The position numbers and the translations under genes are program-made. From Bradyrhizobium sp. CCH5-F6 (GTDB taxonomy: Bacteria > Pseudomonadota > Alphaproteobacteria > Rhizobiales > Xanthobacteraceae), in contig NZ_LSIC01000201.1 in NCBI RefSeq assembly GCF_001556045.1, positions 3,459 to 67,458 of the forward strand: 64,000 nt of DNA, written 5' to 3'. This document shows positions 1-8,774 of the stretch, in pieces. The notes under the pieces were generated by a model. That model had not been told where the DNA came from. It searched no databases and saw only the letters and a program-made list of their open reading frames with translations. Positions within the stretch are counted from its first letter, which is position 1, and each line of letters begins with the position of its first letter.

Positions 1-1185
1 CCGGGCGATCCTGAACTGTTCAGGACCGATACGTTCTGGCCGTACTTCGATCGCCTGCGCCGGGAAGATCCCGTGCATTATTGCAAGGACTCGATGTTCG
101 GGCCGTACTGGTCGGTGACGCGCTACAACGACATCATGGAGATCGAGACCAACCATGCGGTGTTCTCCTCCGCCTCCGCGCTCGGCGGCATCACCATCCG
201 CGACATCGACCCGGATTTGCGTCGCGAGAGCTTCATCTCGATGGACCCGCCCCGCCATGCCGCGCAGCGCAAGACCGTGGCCCCGATGTTCACGCCGACG
301 CATCTGGACAATCTCGCGATCAACATCCGCAAGCGCTCCGCCGAGTGCCTCGACAACCTGCCGCGCGGCGAGGTGTTCGACTGGGTCGATCGCGTCTCGA
401 TCGAGCTCACGACGCAGATGCTGGCGGTGCTGTTCGACTTTCCCTGGGAGGACCGCCGCAAGCTGACGCGCTGGTCGGACGTCGCCACCACCATTCCCGG
501 TCCCGAGGGCCTCGTGGCCACCGAGGACGAACGGATGGCCGAACTGACGGAATGCGCCGCTTACTTCTCCCGCCTCTGGAAGGAGCGCAGCGAGCAGCCG
601 CCGAAGAGCGACCTCTTGTCGATGATGGCGCATAGTGCCGCCACGCGCGACATGGACGCGAAGAACTTCCTCGGTAATCTCATCCTTTTGATCGTCGGCG
701 GCAACGACACCACCCGCAACACCATGTCGGGCTCGATCTACGCGCTGAGCCAGCATCCGGAGCAGTATCGCAAGCTGCGCGAGAACCCCGATCTGCTCGA
801 CAGCTTCGTGCCCGAGGTGATCCGCTGGCAGACGCCGCTCGCGCATATGCGGCGCACGGCGCTCTCCGACTTCGAATTCCGCGGCAAGCAGATCAAGAAG
901 GGCGAAAAGGTCGTGATGTGGTACGTCTCGGGCAACCGTGACGAGGAAGTGATCGAAAAGCCCTATGATTTCATCATCGACCGCGCCCGCCCGCGCACGC
1001 ATCTCTCCTTCGGCTTCGGCATCCACCGCTGCGTGGGTCTCAGGCTTGCCGAGCTCCAGCTCAAGATCATTTGGGAAGAGATTCTCAAGCGTTTCGACCA
1101 TATTGATGTGGTCGGCGAGCCCAGGCGGGTCTATTCGAGCTTCGTGAAGGGTCTCGAGACATTGCCGGTGAAGATTGCGGTGTAG
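1..1185 (+). CDS. Cytochrome P450, CYP153-like (5' end outside window)
   Basis: Soluble bacterial P450, probably a hydroxylase of aliphatic substrates and dependent on a separate ferredoxin and reductase, none of which is seen here. The frame is open from base 1 and aligns with about residue 36 onward of the next gene, so roughly 35 N-terminal codons lie upstream of the window. Visible motifs are the I-helix GGNDTTRN, the K-helix EVIRW (ExxR) and the haem loop FGFGIHRCVG with the Cys ligand at 1030-1032. The I-helix and the EVIRWQTPLAHMRR block are typical of the CYP153 alkane/fatty-acid hydroxylases (family knowledge). It is a tandem paralogue of the next gene, 84 bp downstream. The substrate is not known from sequence. 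Confidence 0.9.
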   Translation, partial: PGDPELFRTDTFWPYFDRLRREDPVHYCKDSMFGPYWSVTRYNDIMEIETNHAVFSSASALGGITIRDIDPDLRRESFISMDPPRHAAQRKTVAPMFTPTHLDNLAINIRKRSAECLDNLPRGEVFDWVDRVSIELTTQMLAVLFDFPWEDRRKLTRWSDVATTIPGPEGLVATEDERMAELTECAAYFSRLWKERSEQPPKSDLLSMMAHSAATRDMDAKNFLGNLILLIVGGNDTTRNTMSGSIYALSQHPEQYRKLRENPDLLDSFVPEVIRWQTPLAHMRRTALSDFEFRGKQIKKGEKVVMWYVSGNRDEEVIEKPYDFIIDRARPRTHLSFGFGIHRCVGLRLAELQLKIIWEEILKRFDHIDVVGEPRRVYSSFVKGLETLPVKIAV

Positions 1186-1269
1186 ATTCGCGGTAAGACG
1201 AACCTGAACGACACCCACACGGAAGCTGCGCCCACTCCCCCGCTTGCGGGGCCAACTGGAGCCACGACC

Positions 1270-2544
1270 ATGAACATTCAAGCGCCGCTTAAAGTGGACA
1301 AGACCGAACGCATGCGCAGGGCCCGCGAGGAGGCCTATGCGACGCCGCTGTCGCAGTTCCATCCCGGCGCGCCCAGGCTGTTCCAGGACGACACGCTGTG
1401 GCCGTGGTTCGAGCGGCTGCGCAAGGAAGAGCCCGTGCACTACTGCACCAACGCGCCGATCGAGCCCTATTGGTCGGTGGTGAAATACAACGACATCATG
1501 CATGTCGACACCAATCACGGCATCTTCTCCTCGGATTCGACGCTCGGCGGCATCTCGATCCGCGACGTGCCGCCCGGCTATGACTGGCCGAGCTTCATCG
1601 CGATGGACCAGCCCCGGCATTCGGCGCAGCGCAAGACGGTGTCGCCGATGTTCACGCCGACACACCTCGACGAGCTGGCGAAGCTGATCCGCCAGCGTTC
1701 GCAGACCGTGCTGGACAACCTTCCGCGCAACGAGACCTTCAACTTCGTCGAGCGCGTCTCGATCGAGCTGACGACGCAGATGCTGGCGACCCTGTTCGAC
1801 TTCCCCTGGGAAGAGCGGCGCAAGCTGACGCGATGGTCCGACGTGTCGACCGCGCTGCCCAAGAGCGGCATCGTCGCCTCGGCCGAGGAGCGCCGCCGCG
1901 AGATGGACGAGTGCTACGCCTACATGTCCAAGCTGTGGAACGAGCGCGTCAACTCCGCGCCGCGCAACGACCTGCTGTCGCTGATGGCCCACAACGAGGC
2001 CACGCGCCACATGGACCCCGACAATCTGATGGGCAACATCATCCTGCTCATCGTCGGCGGCAACGACACCACGCGCAACACCATGACCGGCTCGGTACTG
2101 GCGCTGAACGAGAACCCTGAGCAGTACGACAAGCTCCGCGCCAATCCGGCGCTGATCGATTCCATGGTGCCGGAAGTGATCCGCTGGCAGACGCCGCTGG
2201 CACATATGCGGCGCACCGCGCTGCAGGATACGGAACTCGGCGGCAAGCACATCAAAAAAGGCGACCGCGTCGTGATGTGGTACGTCTCGGGCAACCGCGA
2301 CGAGGAGATGTTCGAGAATCCGAACGACTTCATCATCGACCGCCCGCGCCCGCGCACCCACCTCTCCTTCGGCTTCGGCATCCACCGCTGCGTCGGCATG
2401 CGTCTCGCCGAGCTGCAGCTCCGCATCGTCTGGGAAGAGATGCTGAAGCGCTTCGACCGCATCGAGGTGGTGGGCGAGCCCAAGCGGATCTATTCGAGCT
2501 TCATCAAGGGGTATGAGAGCCTGCCGGTGCGGATTCCGGGGTAG
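1270..2544 (+). CDS. Cytochrome P450, CYP153-like, complete
   Basis: 424-residue soluble P450. The I-helix oxygen-activation motif GGNDTT is at residues 263-268, ExxR is E302/R305 and the haem-thiolate Cys374 lies in FGFGIHRCVG. Length and motifs fit CYP153, whose members terminally hydroxylate alkanes, fatty acids or cyclic hydrocarbons using ferredoxin and ferredoxin reductase. The family call rests on motif recognition; the substrate is inferred only at class level. ATG at 1270 opens with a typical unstructured N-terminus. The gene is colinear with the upstream P450 over its full visible length, so the pair arose by duplication. The 84-bp gap contains only a short GC hairpin (around 1238-1252). 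Confidence 0.92.
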   Translation: MNIQAPLKVDKTERMRRAREEAYATPLSQFHPGAPRLFQDDTLWPWFERLRKEEPVHYCTNAPIEPYWSVVKYNDIMHVDTNHGIFSSDSTLGGISIRDVPPGYDWPSFIAMDQPRHSAQRKTVSPMFTPTHLDELAKLIRQRSQTVLDNLPRNETFNFVERVSIELTTQMLATLFDFPWEERRKLTRWSDVSTALPKSGIVASAEERRREMDECYAYMSKLWNERVNSAPRNDLLSLMAHNEATRHMDPDNLMGNIILLIVGGNDTTRNTMTGSVLALNENPEQYDKLRANPALIDSMVPEVIRWQTPLAHMRRTALQDTELGGKHIKKGDRVVMWYVSGNRDEEMFENPNDFIIDRPRPRTHLSFGFGIHRCVGMRLAELQLRIVWEEMLKRFDRIEVVGEPKRIYSSFIKGYESLPVRIPG

Positions 2545-2570
2545 GGCGAGCCGCCTCTTCAACCTCCGAC

Positions 2571-2672
2571 GTCATGCCCCGCGAAGTCGGGGCATCCAGC
2601 ACGCTGCGGCTTCTCGGCTCAAGCACTGCTGTCTCTGGAATACTGGATTGCCCGCCTTCGCGGGCAATGACA
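2571..2672. repeat. Intergenic palindromic repeat, family B
   Basis: Imperfect inverted repeat: the left arm starts GTCATGCCCCGCGAAG, the right arm reads ACTGGATTGCCCGCC and ends GGGCAATGAC. Same family as the repeats at 10182, 26621, 32101, 35349, 36116, 59647 and 63918. It lies between the P450 genes and the convergent LysR gene. The rest of the gap to 2810 shows nothing else convincing. Confidence 0.8.
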
Positions 2673-2810
2673 CTGAGGGTGGGGCTTAGAAAGCGCGCCT
2701 CACACCCTCCTCATCTCGAAAGTGCTGGCCCAGCTATAAAATTCCGGCATGACAGGTCGCGCCAGATGCGAAGGCAAGGCGGCGCGCGGCTGTTCTAGGA
2801 CACAGCGGAC

Positions 2811-3731
2811 CTAGCTCAGCCTGATGTCCCACAGGCCTTCCTTGCGGCAGGCGGCGACCTCCTCGCGCAGGAGGGCGGTGATGGCGAGCGAGGCGGTCGA
2901 GGCCGGGCGATCGATCGGAGAGGCAAAGATGAGCTCGCGCGTCATCGGCTTGGAGACGGGCGCGGTTTCAAGCCGCCCGTCCGCGACCTCGCCGTGGACC
3001 GACGAGGGCGGCAGCAGCGCGAAGCCGAGGCCTTCTTCGACGAGGCTGGTCAGCACGCGGAACGAATCCGCCTCGAGCTGGACGTTGAGCTTGATCTTGC
3101 GTTGCGCGGCGGCGTGCTCGATCAGGGCCCGGAGGCCGTGGGAATGACTGGGCAACACCAGGCGCTGGCGCAGCAGCCAGCCGATATCGACGCTCTTCTT
3201 GCGCGACAGGCCGCAGCCGCGCGGACCGACCGCGACGATGTTGTCGCGGCCGAGACTCTCGACGTTGAGATGCAGATCGGCCGAGCGGCCGTAGAGGATG
3301 GCGAGATCCATCTCGCCGCGATGCAGCCATTCGACGAGATGGCCGCTGTAGCTCTCGACGATGCGCAGCGAGATGCCGGGAAATTTCTCGACGCAGCGCC
3401 GCGCAAAGCGCGCCGACAGCACGCAGCTCACGGTCGGAACCAGGCCGAGCACGACCTGGCCGGACGGCGGCCCCTTGGCCGACTGGATGTCGTCGCGGAT
3501 CTGGTCGATCTGCCGCACGATGCCGGAGGTGCGAGCGAGCAGAAGCCGGCCGGCCTCGGTCAGCACCATGCCGCGGCCGTTACGGGTGAACAGATCGGTG
3601 CGCAGCTCGTGTTCCAGGAGCTTGATCTGGCGGCTGAGCGCCGGCTGCGCCACGCGCAGCGTGTCGGAGGCCTTGGAGAGGCTGCCGAGCTCCGCCACGC
3701 AACTGAAGGTCCTGAGCTGCCGGAAATCCAT
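2811..3731 (-). CDS. LysR-family transcriptional regulator
   Basis: 306-residue LTTR. The N-terminal winged helix-turn-helix (MDFRQLRTF..., with SKASDTLRVAQPALSRQIK as recognition region, about residues 1-60) is followed by a substrate-binding domain starting near GQVVLGLVPTVSCVL (about 90-295). The ATG at 3731 was chosen because it gives the canonical LysR start and has AGGA nine bases upstream; a TTG nine bases further out is the only longer start. It is transcribed divergently from the acyl-CoA dehydrogenase, the usual arrangement for an LTTR controlling a catabolic operon, and a 10-bp-arm palindrome lies between them. It probably activates 3857-8767 in response to a pathway intermediate (inference). 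Confidence 0.92.
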   Translation of the reverse strand: MDFRQLRTFSCVAELGSLSKASDTLRVAQPALSRQIKLLEHELRTDLFTRNGRGMVLTEAGRLLLARTSGIVRQIDQIRDDIQSAKGPPSGQVVLGLVPTVSCVLSARFARRCVEKFPGISLRIVESYSGHLVEWLHRGEMDLAILYGRSADLHLNVESLGRDNIVAVGPRGCGLSRKKSVDIGWLLRQRLVLPSHSHGLRALIEHAAAQRKIKLNVQLEADSFRVLTSLVEEGLGFALLPPSSVHGEVADGRLETAPVSKPMTRELIFASPIDRPASTASLAITALLREEVAACRKEGLWDIRLS

Positions 3732-3785
3732 GCTTGCCAATCCTGGAAGGCTACTTCATACGCTATAGCAAATGAGCATAGGGGG

Positions 3786-3809
3786 CTGGCGTTGTTTTCA
3801 CAACGCCAG
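3786..3809. promoter_or_regulatory. Perfect inverted repeat in lysR/acyl-CoA dehydrogenase divergent promoter
   Basis: Arms CTGGCGTTGT and ACAACGCCAG (10 bp, perfect) flank TTTC. It sits 55 bp before the lysR start and 47 bp before the acyl-CoA dehydrogenase start. LTTRs bind dyads in such divergent regions, so this is a candidate operator. A hairpin in the leader of the dehydrogenase mRNA is the alternative. Confidence 0.45.
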
Positions 3810-3856
3810 GGGATTGGCCGGCGTTATCTTAACTGCCGCCATCGATTGGAAACGCC

Positions 3857-5026
3857 ATGAGTCAAGAACACCACACCGAAGACTACGCCGACATCCGCGA
3901 TGCCGTCGCCAAGCTCTGCTCGCAGTTTCCCGGCGAATACTGGCGCAAGCTCGATCGCGAGATGGCCTATCCCAAGGCGTTCGTGGATGCGCTGACCGAG
4001 GCCGGCTATCTCTCGGTGCTGATCCCCGAGGAATATGGCGGCGCCGGCCTGAAGCTGTCCGCTGCGGCGGCGATCCTGGAGGAGATCCAGCGCGCGGGCT
4101 GCAACGGCGGCGGCTGCCATGCCCAGATGTACACGATGGGCACCGTGCTTCGTCACGGCAACGACGAGCAGAAGGCCAAGTATCTGCCGAAGATCGCGAG
4201 CGGCGAATTGCGGCTGCAGGCCTTCGGCGTCACCGAGCCGACCAGCGGCACCGACACCTCCTCGCTGAAGACGTTCGCGCGCAAGGACGGCAACGACAGC
4301 TATATCGTCAACGGCCAGAAGATCTGGACCAGCCGCGCCGAGCATTCCGACCTGATGATCCTGCTGGCGCGCACGACTCCGAAGGAGCAGGCCAAGAAGC
4401 GCACGGACGGCCTGTCGGTGTTCATCGTCGACATGCGCGAGGCGAAGAACAACGGTCTCGAGATCCGCCCGATCCGCACCATGATGAACCACGCCACCAC
4501 CGAAGTGTTCTTCACCGACATGAAGGTGCCCGCCGAGAATCTGATCGGCGAGGAAGGCAAGGGCTTTCGCTACATCCTCTCCGGGATGAATGCCGAGCGC
4601 ATCCTGATCGCGGCGGAATGCGTCGGCGACGCCAAATGGTTCATCGCCAAGGCGACCAACTACGCCAAGGAGCGCAGCGTTTTCGGCCGGCCGATCGGCC
4701 AGAATCAGGGCATCCAGTTCCCGATCGCCAAGGCCTACGCCTCGATGCGCGCGGCCGAGCTGATGGTGAAGGAGGCCACGCGCAAATACGAGGCCGGGCT
4801 CGACTGCGGCGCCGAGGCCAACATGGCCAAGATGCTCGCGGCGGATGCATCCTGGGAAGCGGCCAATGCCTGCATCCAGACCCATGGCGGCTTCGGCTTC
4901 GCCGAGGAATACGACGTCGAGCGCAAGTTCCGCGAGACGCGACTCTACCAGGTGGCGCCGATCTCGACCAACCTCGTGCTGTCCTATGTCGCCGAGCACG
5001 TGCTCGGCATGCCCCGCTCGTATTGA
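3857..5026 (+). CDS. Acyl-CoA dehydrogenase family protein
   Basis: 389-residue flavoenzyme that oxidises an acyl-CoA at alpha-beta, passing electrons to ETF. N-terminal helical domain (1-115), beta-domain with FGVTEPTSGTD (about 122-132) and QKIWTS, C-terminal helical domain with ERSVFGRPIGQ and THGGFGFAEEY. The usual catalytic Glu of the MCAD/SCAD class (IYEGT position) is replaced here by VAPIS. A Glu is present instead at residue 247 (MNAERIL), where isovaleryl-CoA and long-chain dehydrogenases carry their base. That suggests a branched or bulky substrate (inference). First gene of an operon; the CoA-transferase starts 10 bp after its stop. Confidence 0.92.
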   Translation: MSQEHHTEDYADIRDAVAKLCSQFPGEYWRKLDREMAYPKAFVDALTEAGYLSVLIPEEYGGAGLKLSAAAAILEEIQRAGCNGGGCHAQMYTMGTVLRHGNDEQKAKYLPKIASGELRLQAFGVTEPTSGTDTSSLKTFARKDGNDSYIVNGQKIWTSRAEHSDLMILLARTTPKEQAKKRTDGLSVFIVDMREAKNNGLEIRPIRTMMNHATTEVFFTDMKVPAENLIGEEGKGFRYILSGMNAERILIAAECVGDAKWFIAKATNYAKERSVFGRPIGQNQGIQFPIAKAYASMRAAELMVKEATRKYEAGLDCGAEANMAKMLAADASWEAANACIQTHGGFGFAEEYDVERKFRETRLYQVAPISTNLVLSYVAEHVLGMPRSY

Positions 5027-5036
5027 GGCGGCCATC

Positions 5037-6140
5037 ATGGGAGCACTTGACGGGATCAGGGTGATTGCGGTCGAGCAGGCGGTCGCGGCGCCGTTCTGCT
5101 CCTCGCGCCTGGCGGATGCCGGCGCGGAAGTGATCAAGATCGAGCGGCCCGAAGGCGATTTCGCCCGCGGCTACGATGCGGCGGCCAAGGGCCAGAGCAG
5201 CTATTTCGTGTGGCTCAACCGCGGCAAGCAATCCGCAGTGGTTGATCTCACGACGAAGGAAGGCCGCGCCGAGCTGGAGAAGCTGATCGCCAGCGCGGAC
5301 GTGCTGATCCAGAACCTCAAGCCGGGCTCGATGGACAAGCTCGGCTTCTCGCGCGAGCGGCTGTTGAAGGACTATCCGAAGCTGATCTCGTGCACCATCA
5401 CCGGCTATGGCGACGAAGGCCCTTATGCGCACCGCAAGGCGTATGATCTGCTGATTCAGGCCGAGAGCGGACTTGCCTCGATCACCGGCAACCCCGACGG
5501 CGCCTCGCGCGTCGGCATGTCGATCGTGGATGTGGCGACCGGTGCGACCGCACATGCGGCGATCCTGGAAGCGCTGATCGCGCGCGGGCGCACCGGCAAG
5601 GGCGCCGATATCCGCATCTCCATGTTCGACGTGATGGCGGACTGGTGCACCGTGCCGCTGCTCAACTCCGAAGCCGGCAACCCGCCCAAACGCATGGGCC
5701 TGCGCCATCCCTCGATCGCGCCCTATGGCGTGTTCACCTCGAAGGACGGCAAGGACATTTTGATCTCGATCCAGAGCGAGCGCGAGTGGAAGACGCTCTG
5801 CGCGAAGGTGCTGGACCAGCCGGACCTGCCGGCCGATCCGCGCGTCGCCAACATGGTCGAGCGCGTGCGCAACCGCGACTTCACCGACCAGACGGTGGCC
5901 GATAGTTTCGGCAGGATGACCCGAGACGAGCTCTTGAAGCGGCTGTCGGACGCCGACATCGCGTTTGCCGAGGTCAACACCATGGCCGACCTCACCAACC
6001 ATCCGCATCTGCGCCGGATCGAGGTCGACACGCCGAACGGCCGTGTCAGCTATCCCGCGCCGGCGCCGATCATCGTCGGCGAGGCGCGCAGCTATGGCGC
6101 CGTGCCCGCGATCGGCGAAAATCCGAAGTCCAGGAAATAA
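5037..6140 (+). CDS. CaiB/BaiF family (class III) CoA-transferase
   Basis: 367 residues. Family III enzymes move CoA between carboxylic acids through an aspartyl anhydride. The N-terminal Rossmann part starts LDGIRVIAVEQAVAAPFCS; the catalytic Asp is Asp165 in SIVDVATG, equivalent to Asp169 of formyl-CoA transferase. Other family signatures are EGDFARGYD and KGADIRISMFD. ATG at 5037 fits the family N-terminus; the same frame is open further upstream but that overlaps the dehydrogenase. It lies between the acyl-CoA dehydrogenase and the hydratase, so it probably activates the acid substrate of this operon. The acid itself cannot be told from sequence. Confidence 0.92.
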   Translation: MGALDGIRVIAVEQAVAAPFCSSRLADAGAEVIKIERPEGDFARGYDAAAKGQSSYFVWLNRGKQSAVVDLTTKEGRAELEKLIASADVLIQNLKPGSMDKLGFSRERLLKDYPKLISCTITGYGDEGPYAHRKAYDLLIQAESGLASITGNPDGASRVGMSIVDVATGATAHAAILEALIARGRTGKGADIRISMFDVMADWCTVPLLNSEAGNPPKRMGLRHPSIAPYGVFTSKDGKDILISIQSEREWKTLCAKVLDQPDLPADPRVANMVERVRNRDFTDQTVADSFGRMTRDELLKRLSDADIAFAEVNTMADLTNHPHLRRIEVDTPNGRVSYPAPAPIIVGEARSYGAVPAIGENPKSRK

Positions 6141-6154
6141 CAGAGCGAGGCGTC

Positions 6155-7006
6155 ATGACCGAGAAGCTCGACATCGACCATTTGCGGCAATGGATCGGCC
6201 GCAGCACGGAGGCCACCGACACCGTCACTGCGCACCTCGTCATGGGTTTGCGCGCGACGCTGTTCCAGGAGGTCGGCGAACCCAAGAAAGGCGACGCTGC
6301 GCCGTTCACGGTGCATTGGTGCCTGGCGCAGCCGGTGTTTCCGATGTCGATGCTGGGGCCCGACGGCCATCCGACCCGCGGCGGCTTCCTGCCGCCGGTG
6401 CCGCTGCCGCGCCGGATGTGGGCGGGCGGCGAGATCGAATTCCTGCAGCCACTCTGTGTCGGCGATGAATCGACACGGACCTCCCGCATCGCCGATGTGC
6501 AGGTCAAATCAGGCTCGACCGGCACGCTGTGCTTCGTCTCGGTCGAGCACGGCATTTCCTCGCCGCGCGGCACGGCGATCCGCGAGCGGCAGGACATCGT
6601 CTATCGCGAGATGACGAGCAACGCGCCCGCTCCCGCAAAGGCCCCGCCCCCGCCGCCGAAGGCGCAGCACCGCGAGACCCATGTCTCGGATCCCGTGCTG
6701 CTGTTCCGCTACTCCGCGCTGACCTTCAACGGCCACCGCATCCATTACGACCGCGACTACGTCACCAAGGTCGAGGGTTATCCGGGCCTGATCTTCCACG
6801 GTCCGCTGCAGGCGGCGCTCATCATCGAGATGGCGGCCAAGCTTCGCGGCGGCAAGGCGCCGAAGAAGTTCACCTATCGCGGCCTGCAGCCGCTGTTCGA
6901 GGGCACGGAGTTCTCCGTCAACGCCAATGAGACCGAGGCTGGCATGGAGCTGTGGACCGCGAATGCGGAGGGGCAGCCGACGATGAAGGGCACGGCGGTG
7001 TGGTAA
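6155..7006 (+). CDS. MaoC/FAS1-like dehydratase, mesaconyl-C4-CoA hydratase-type
   Basis: 283 residues with a double hot-dog architecture: an N-terminal MaoC-like dehydratase domain (about 1-140), a Pro/Ala-rich linker (APAPAKAPPPPPKA, about 152-165) and a C-terminal hot-dog carrying the HYDRDYVTK and GYPGLIFHGPL segments typical of the HTD2/mesaconyl-C4-CoA hydratase group. Such enzymes hydrate or dehydrate short branched or dicarboxylic enoyl-CoAs. It begins 14 bp after the CoA-transferase, so it is almost surely co-transcribed. Together the three genes describe activation, dehydrogenation and hydration of one acid. The exact substrate is unknown. Confidence 0.85.
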   Translation: MTEKLDIDHLRQWIGRSTEATDTVTAHLVMGLRATLFQEVGEPKKGDAAPFTVHWCLAQPVFPMSMLGPDGHPTRGGFLPPVPLPRRMWAGGEIEFLQPLCVGDESTRTSRIADVQVKSGSTGTLCFVSVEHGISSPRGTAIRERQDIVYREMTSNAPAPAKAPPPPPKAQHRETHVSDPVLLFRYSALTFNGHRIHYDRDYVTKVEGYPGLIFHGPLQAALIIEMAAKLRGGKAPKKFTYRGLQPLFEGTEFSVNANETEAGMELWTANAEGQPTMKGTAVW

Positions 7007-7017
7007 CGCTCTCTCCT

Positions 7018-7103
7018 CGTCATTGCGAGGAGCGAAGCGACGAAGCAATCCAGACTGTCGCCGCGGCGGCAGTCTGGATTGCTTCGCTGCGCTCGCAATG
7101 ACG
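7018..7103. repeat. Intergenic palindromic repeat, family A
   Basis: Arms beginning CGTCATTGCGAG and ending CTCGCAATGACG, with inner GAAGCAATCCAGACTG and CAGTCTGGATTGCTTC. Other copies are at 22518 and 44925. It lies between the hydratase and the ThDP enzyme and could form an mRNA hairpin that separates their expression. Confidence 0.85.
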
Positions 7104-7144
7104 GGTGGGTTGGCGGCGCCGACAAACAAGAGGGAACGGAAACC

Positions 7145-8767
7145 ATGTCCAAGAACGGCAAGACCGGCAGCAAGTCCGTCACCGTGAAGCAGGCGACGCT
7201 CGGCCTGCTGCGGGCCTTCGGCATCGACAGGGTGTTCGGCAATCCCGGGTCGACCGAGCTGCCGTTCCTCAGCGACTGGCCTGACGACATCGACTACGTG
7301 CTGGCGCTGCAGGAGGCGTCCGCGGTCGGCATGGCCGACGGCTACGCGCAGGCGACGCGCAATGCCGGCTTCGTCAATCTGCATTCGGCAGCCGGCGTCG
7401 GCAACGCGCTCGGCAACATCTATACCGCGCATCGCAACCAGACGCCGCTCGTCATCACCGCGGGCCAGCAAGCGCGCTCGATCCTCCCGCTGCAGGCGTT
7501 CCTCTATGCCGAGCGCGCGTCGGAATTCCCGCGGCCTTACGTGAAATACAGCGTCGAGCCGGCGCGACCCGAGGACGTGCCGGCGGCGATCGCGCGCGCC
7601 TATTACACCGCGATGCAGCCGCCGTGCGGGCCGACCTTCGTGTCGATCCCCGTCGACGACTGGGCACATGCGGCGGCTCCCGTCGAGGCGCGCAAGGTCA
7701 GCCGCGAGATCGGCCCCGAGCCTGACGCGATGCAGGCGCTGGCGAAGGCGCTCGGCTCAGCAAAGCACCCTGCCCTCGTCGTCGGCCCCGGCGTCGACCG
7801 CGCCGGCGCGGTGGACCTGATGGTGCGACTCGCCGAGAAGGCCAAGGCCACCGTCTGGGTCAGCCCGTTCTCGGCGCGCTGCTCATTCCCCGAGCGGCAT
7901 CCGCAATTCGCGGGCTTCCTGCACGCTTCGCCTGCGCAGCTGTCCGACGCGCTACGCGAGCACGACCTCGTCGTGGTGATCGGCGCGCCGGTGTTCACCT
8001 TCCATGTCGAGGGCCATGCCGCGATCTTCGACGGCGGAACGACGATCTTCCAGATCACCGATGATCCGGATGCGGCGGCGGTGACGCCGGTCGGCACCAG
8101 CATCATCGCCACGATGAAGCCGGCGCTCGCGACGCTGATCGAGTTGCTGCCGGAGAGCAAGCGCGCGGCGCCGAAGGGCCGCACGCTGCCGCCGGCACCG
8201 CAACCCGCCGATCCGCTGCCGGTCGAATTCCTGCTGCACGCGCTGTCGAAGGCGATGCCTGAGGGAGCCTCGCTGGTCGAGGAAGTGCCCTCGCATCGGC
8301 CGGCCATGCAGAAGTTCATGCCGATGCGCGGCCAGGACAGTTTCTACACCATGTCGAGCGGCGGGCTCGGCTACTCCCTGCCCGCCGCCGTCGGCATGGC
8401 GCTCGGCAAGCCGAACAGCCGCACCGTCTGCCTGATCGGCGACGGGTCGGCGATGTATTCGATCCAGGCGCTGTGGACCGCGGCGCAGCGAAAGCTGCCG
8501 CTCACCGTCGTCGTCATCAACAATTCCGGCTACGGCGCGATGCGCTCGTTCAGCCAGGTGATGCAGGTGCGCAATGTGCCCGGGCTGGAGCTGCCGGGCA
8601 TCGATTTCGTGCGGCTCGCCGAAGGCATGGGCTGCCATGCGGTGCGGGTGACGAAGGCGGCGGAGCTTGGCGAAGCGCTGAAGCGCGGCATGGCGTATGC
8701 CGGCACGAGCCTCGTCGAGGTCGTCGTGGATTCGGCGGTGCCCGTGCTGTACGGGCAGAAGCATTGA
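7145..8767 (+). CDS. mdlC: ThDP-dependent decarboxylase, benzoylformate decarboxylase-like
   Basis: 540 residues with the three-domain fold of pyruvate-decarboxylase-type ThDP enzymes. The N-terminal Pyr domain has FGNPGSTELPF and the conserved cofactor-activating Glu57. The benzoylformate decarboxylase active-site set is complete: Ser36 (NPGS), His80 (NLHSAAG) and His287 (FTFH). The C-terminal PP domain has GDGSAMYSIQ followed by INNSGYGAM, the ThDP/Mg motif. The expected reaction is decarboxylation of an aryl or branched 2-oxo acid to an aldehyde. The ATG at 7145 was chosen over an upstream frame that runs into a palindromic repeat. It may belong to the preceding operon or be separately expressed. 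The symbol is given by family resemblance only. Confidence 0.85.
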   Translation: MSKNGKTGSKSVTVKQATLGLLRAFGIDRVFGNPGSTELPFLSDWPDDIDYVLALQEASAVGMADGYAQATRNAGFVNLHSAAGVGNALGNIYTAHRNQTPLVITAGQQARSILPLQAFLYAERASEFPRPYVKYSVEPARPEDVPAAIARAYYTAMQPPCGPTFVSIPVDDWAHAAAPVEARKVSREIGPEPDAMQALAKALGSAKHPALVVGPGVDRAGAVDLMVRLAEKAKATVWVSPFSARCSFPERHPQFAGFLHASPAQLSDALREHDLVVVIGAPVFTFHVEGHAAIFDGGTTIFQITDDPDAAAVTPVGTSIIATMKPALATLIELLPESKRAAPKGRTLPPAPQPADPLPVEFLLHALSKAMPEGASLVEEVPSHRPAMQKFMPMRGQDSFYTMSSGGLGYSLPAAVGMALGKPNSRTVCLIGDGSAMYSIQALWTAAQRKLPLTVVVINNSGYGAMRSFSQVMQVRNVPGLELPGIDFVRLAEGMGCHAVRVTKAAELGEALKRGMAYAGTSLVEVVVDSAVPVLYGQKH

Positions 8768-8774
8768 GGTGCCG

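Noticed and set aside
2574..2798. 74-codon plus-strand ORF after the second P450
   Set aside because: Mostly translation of a palindromic repeat.
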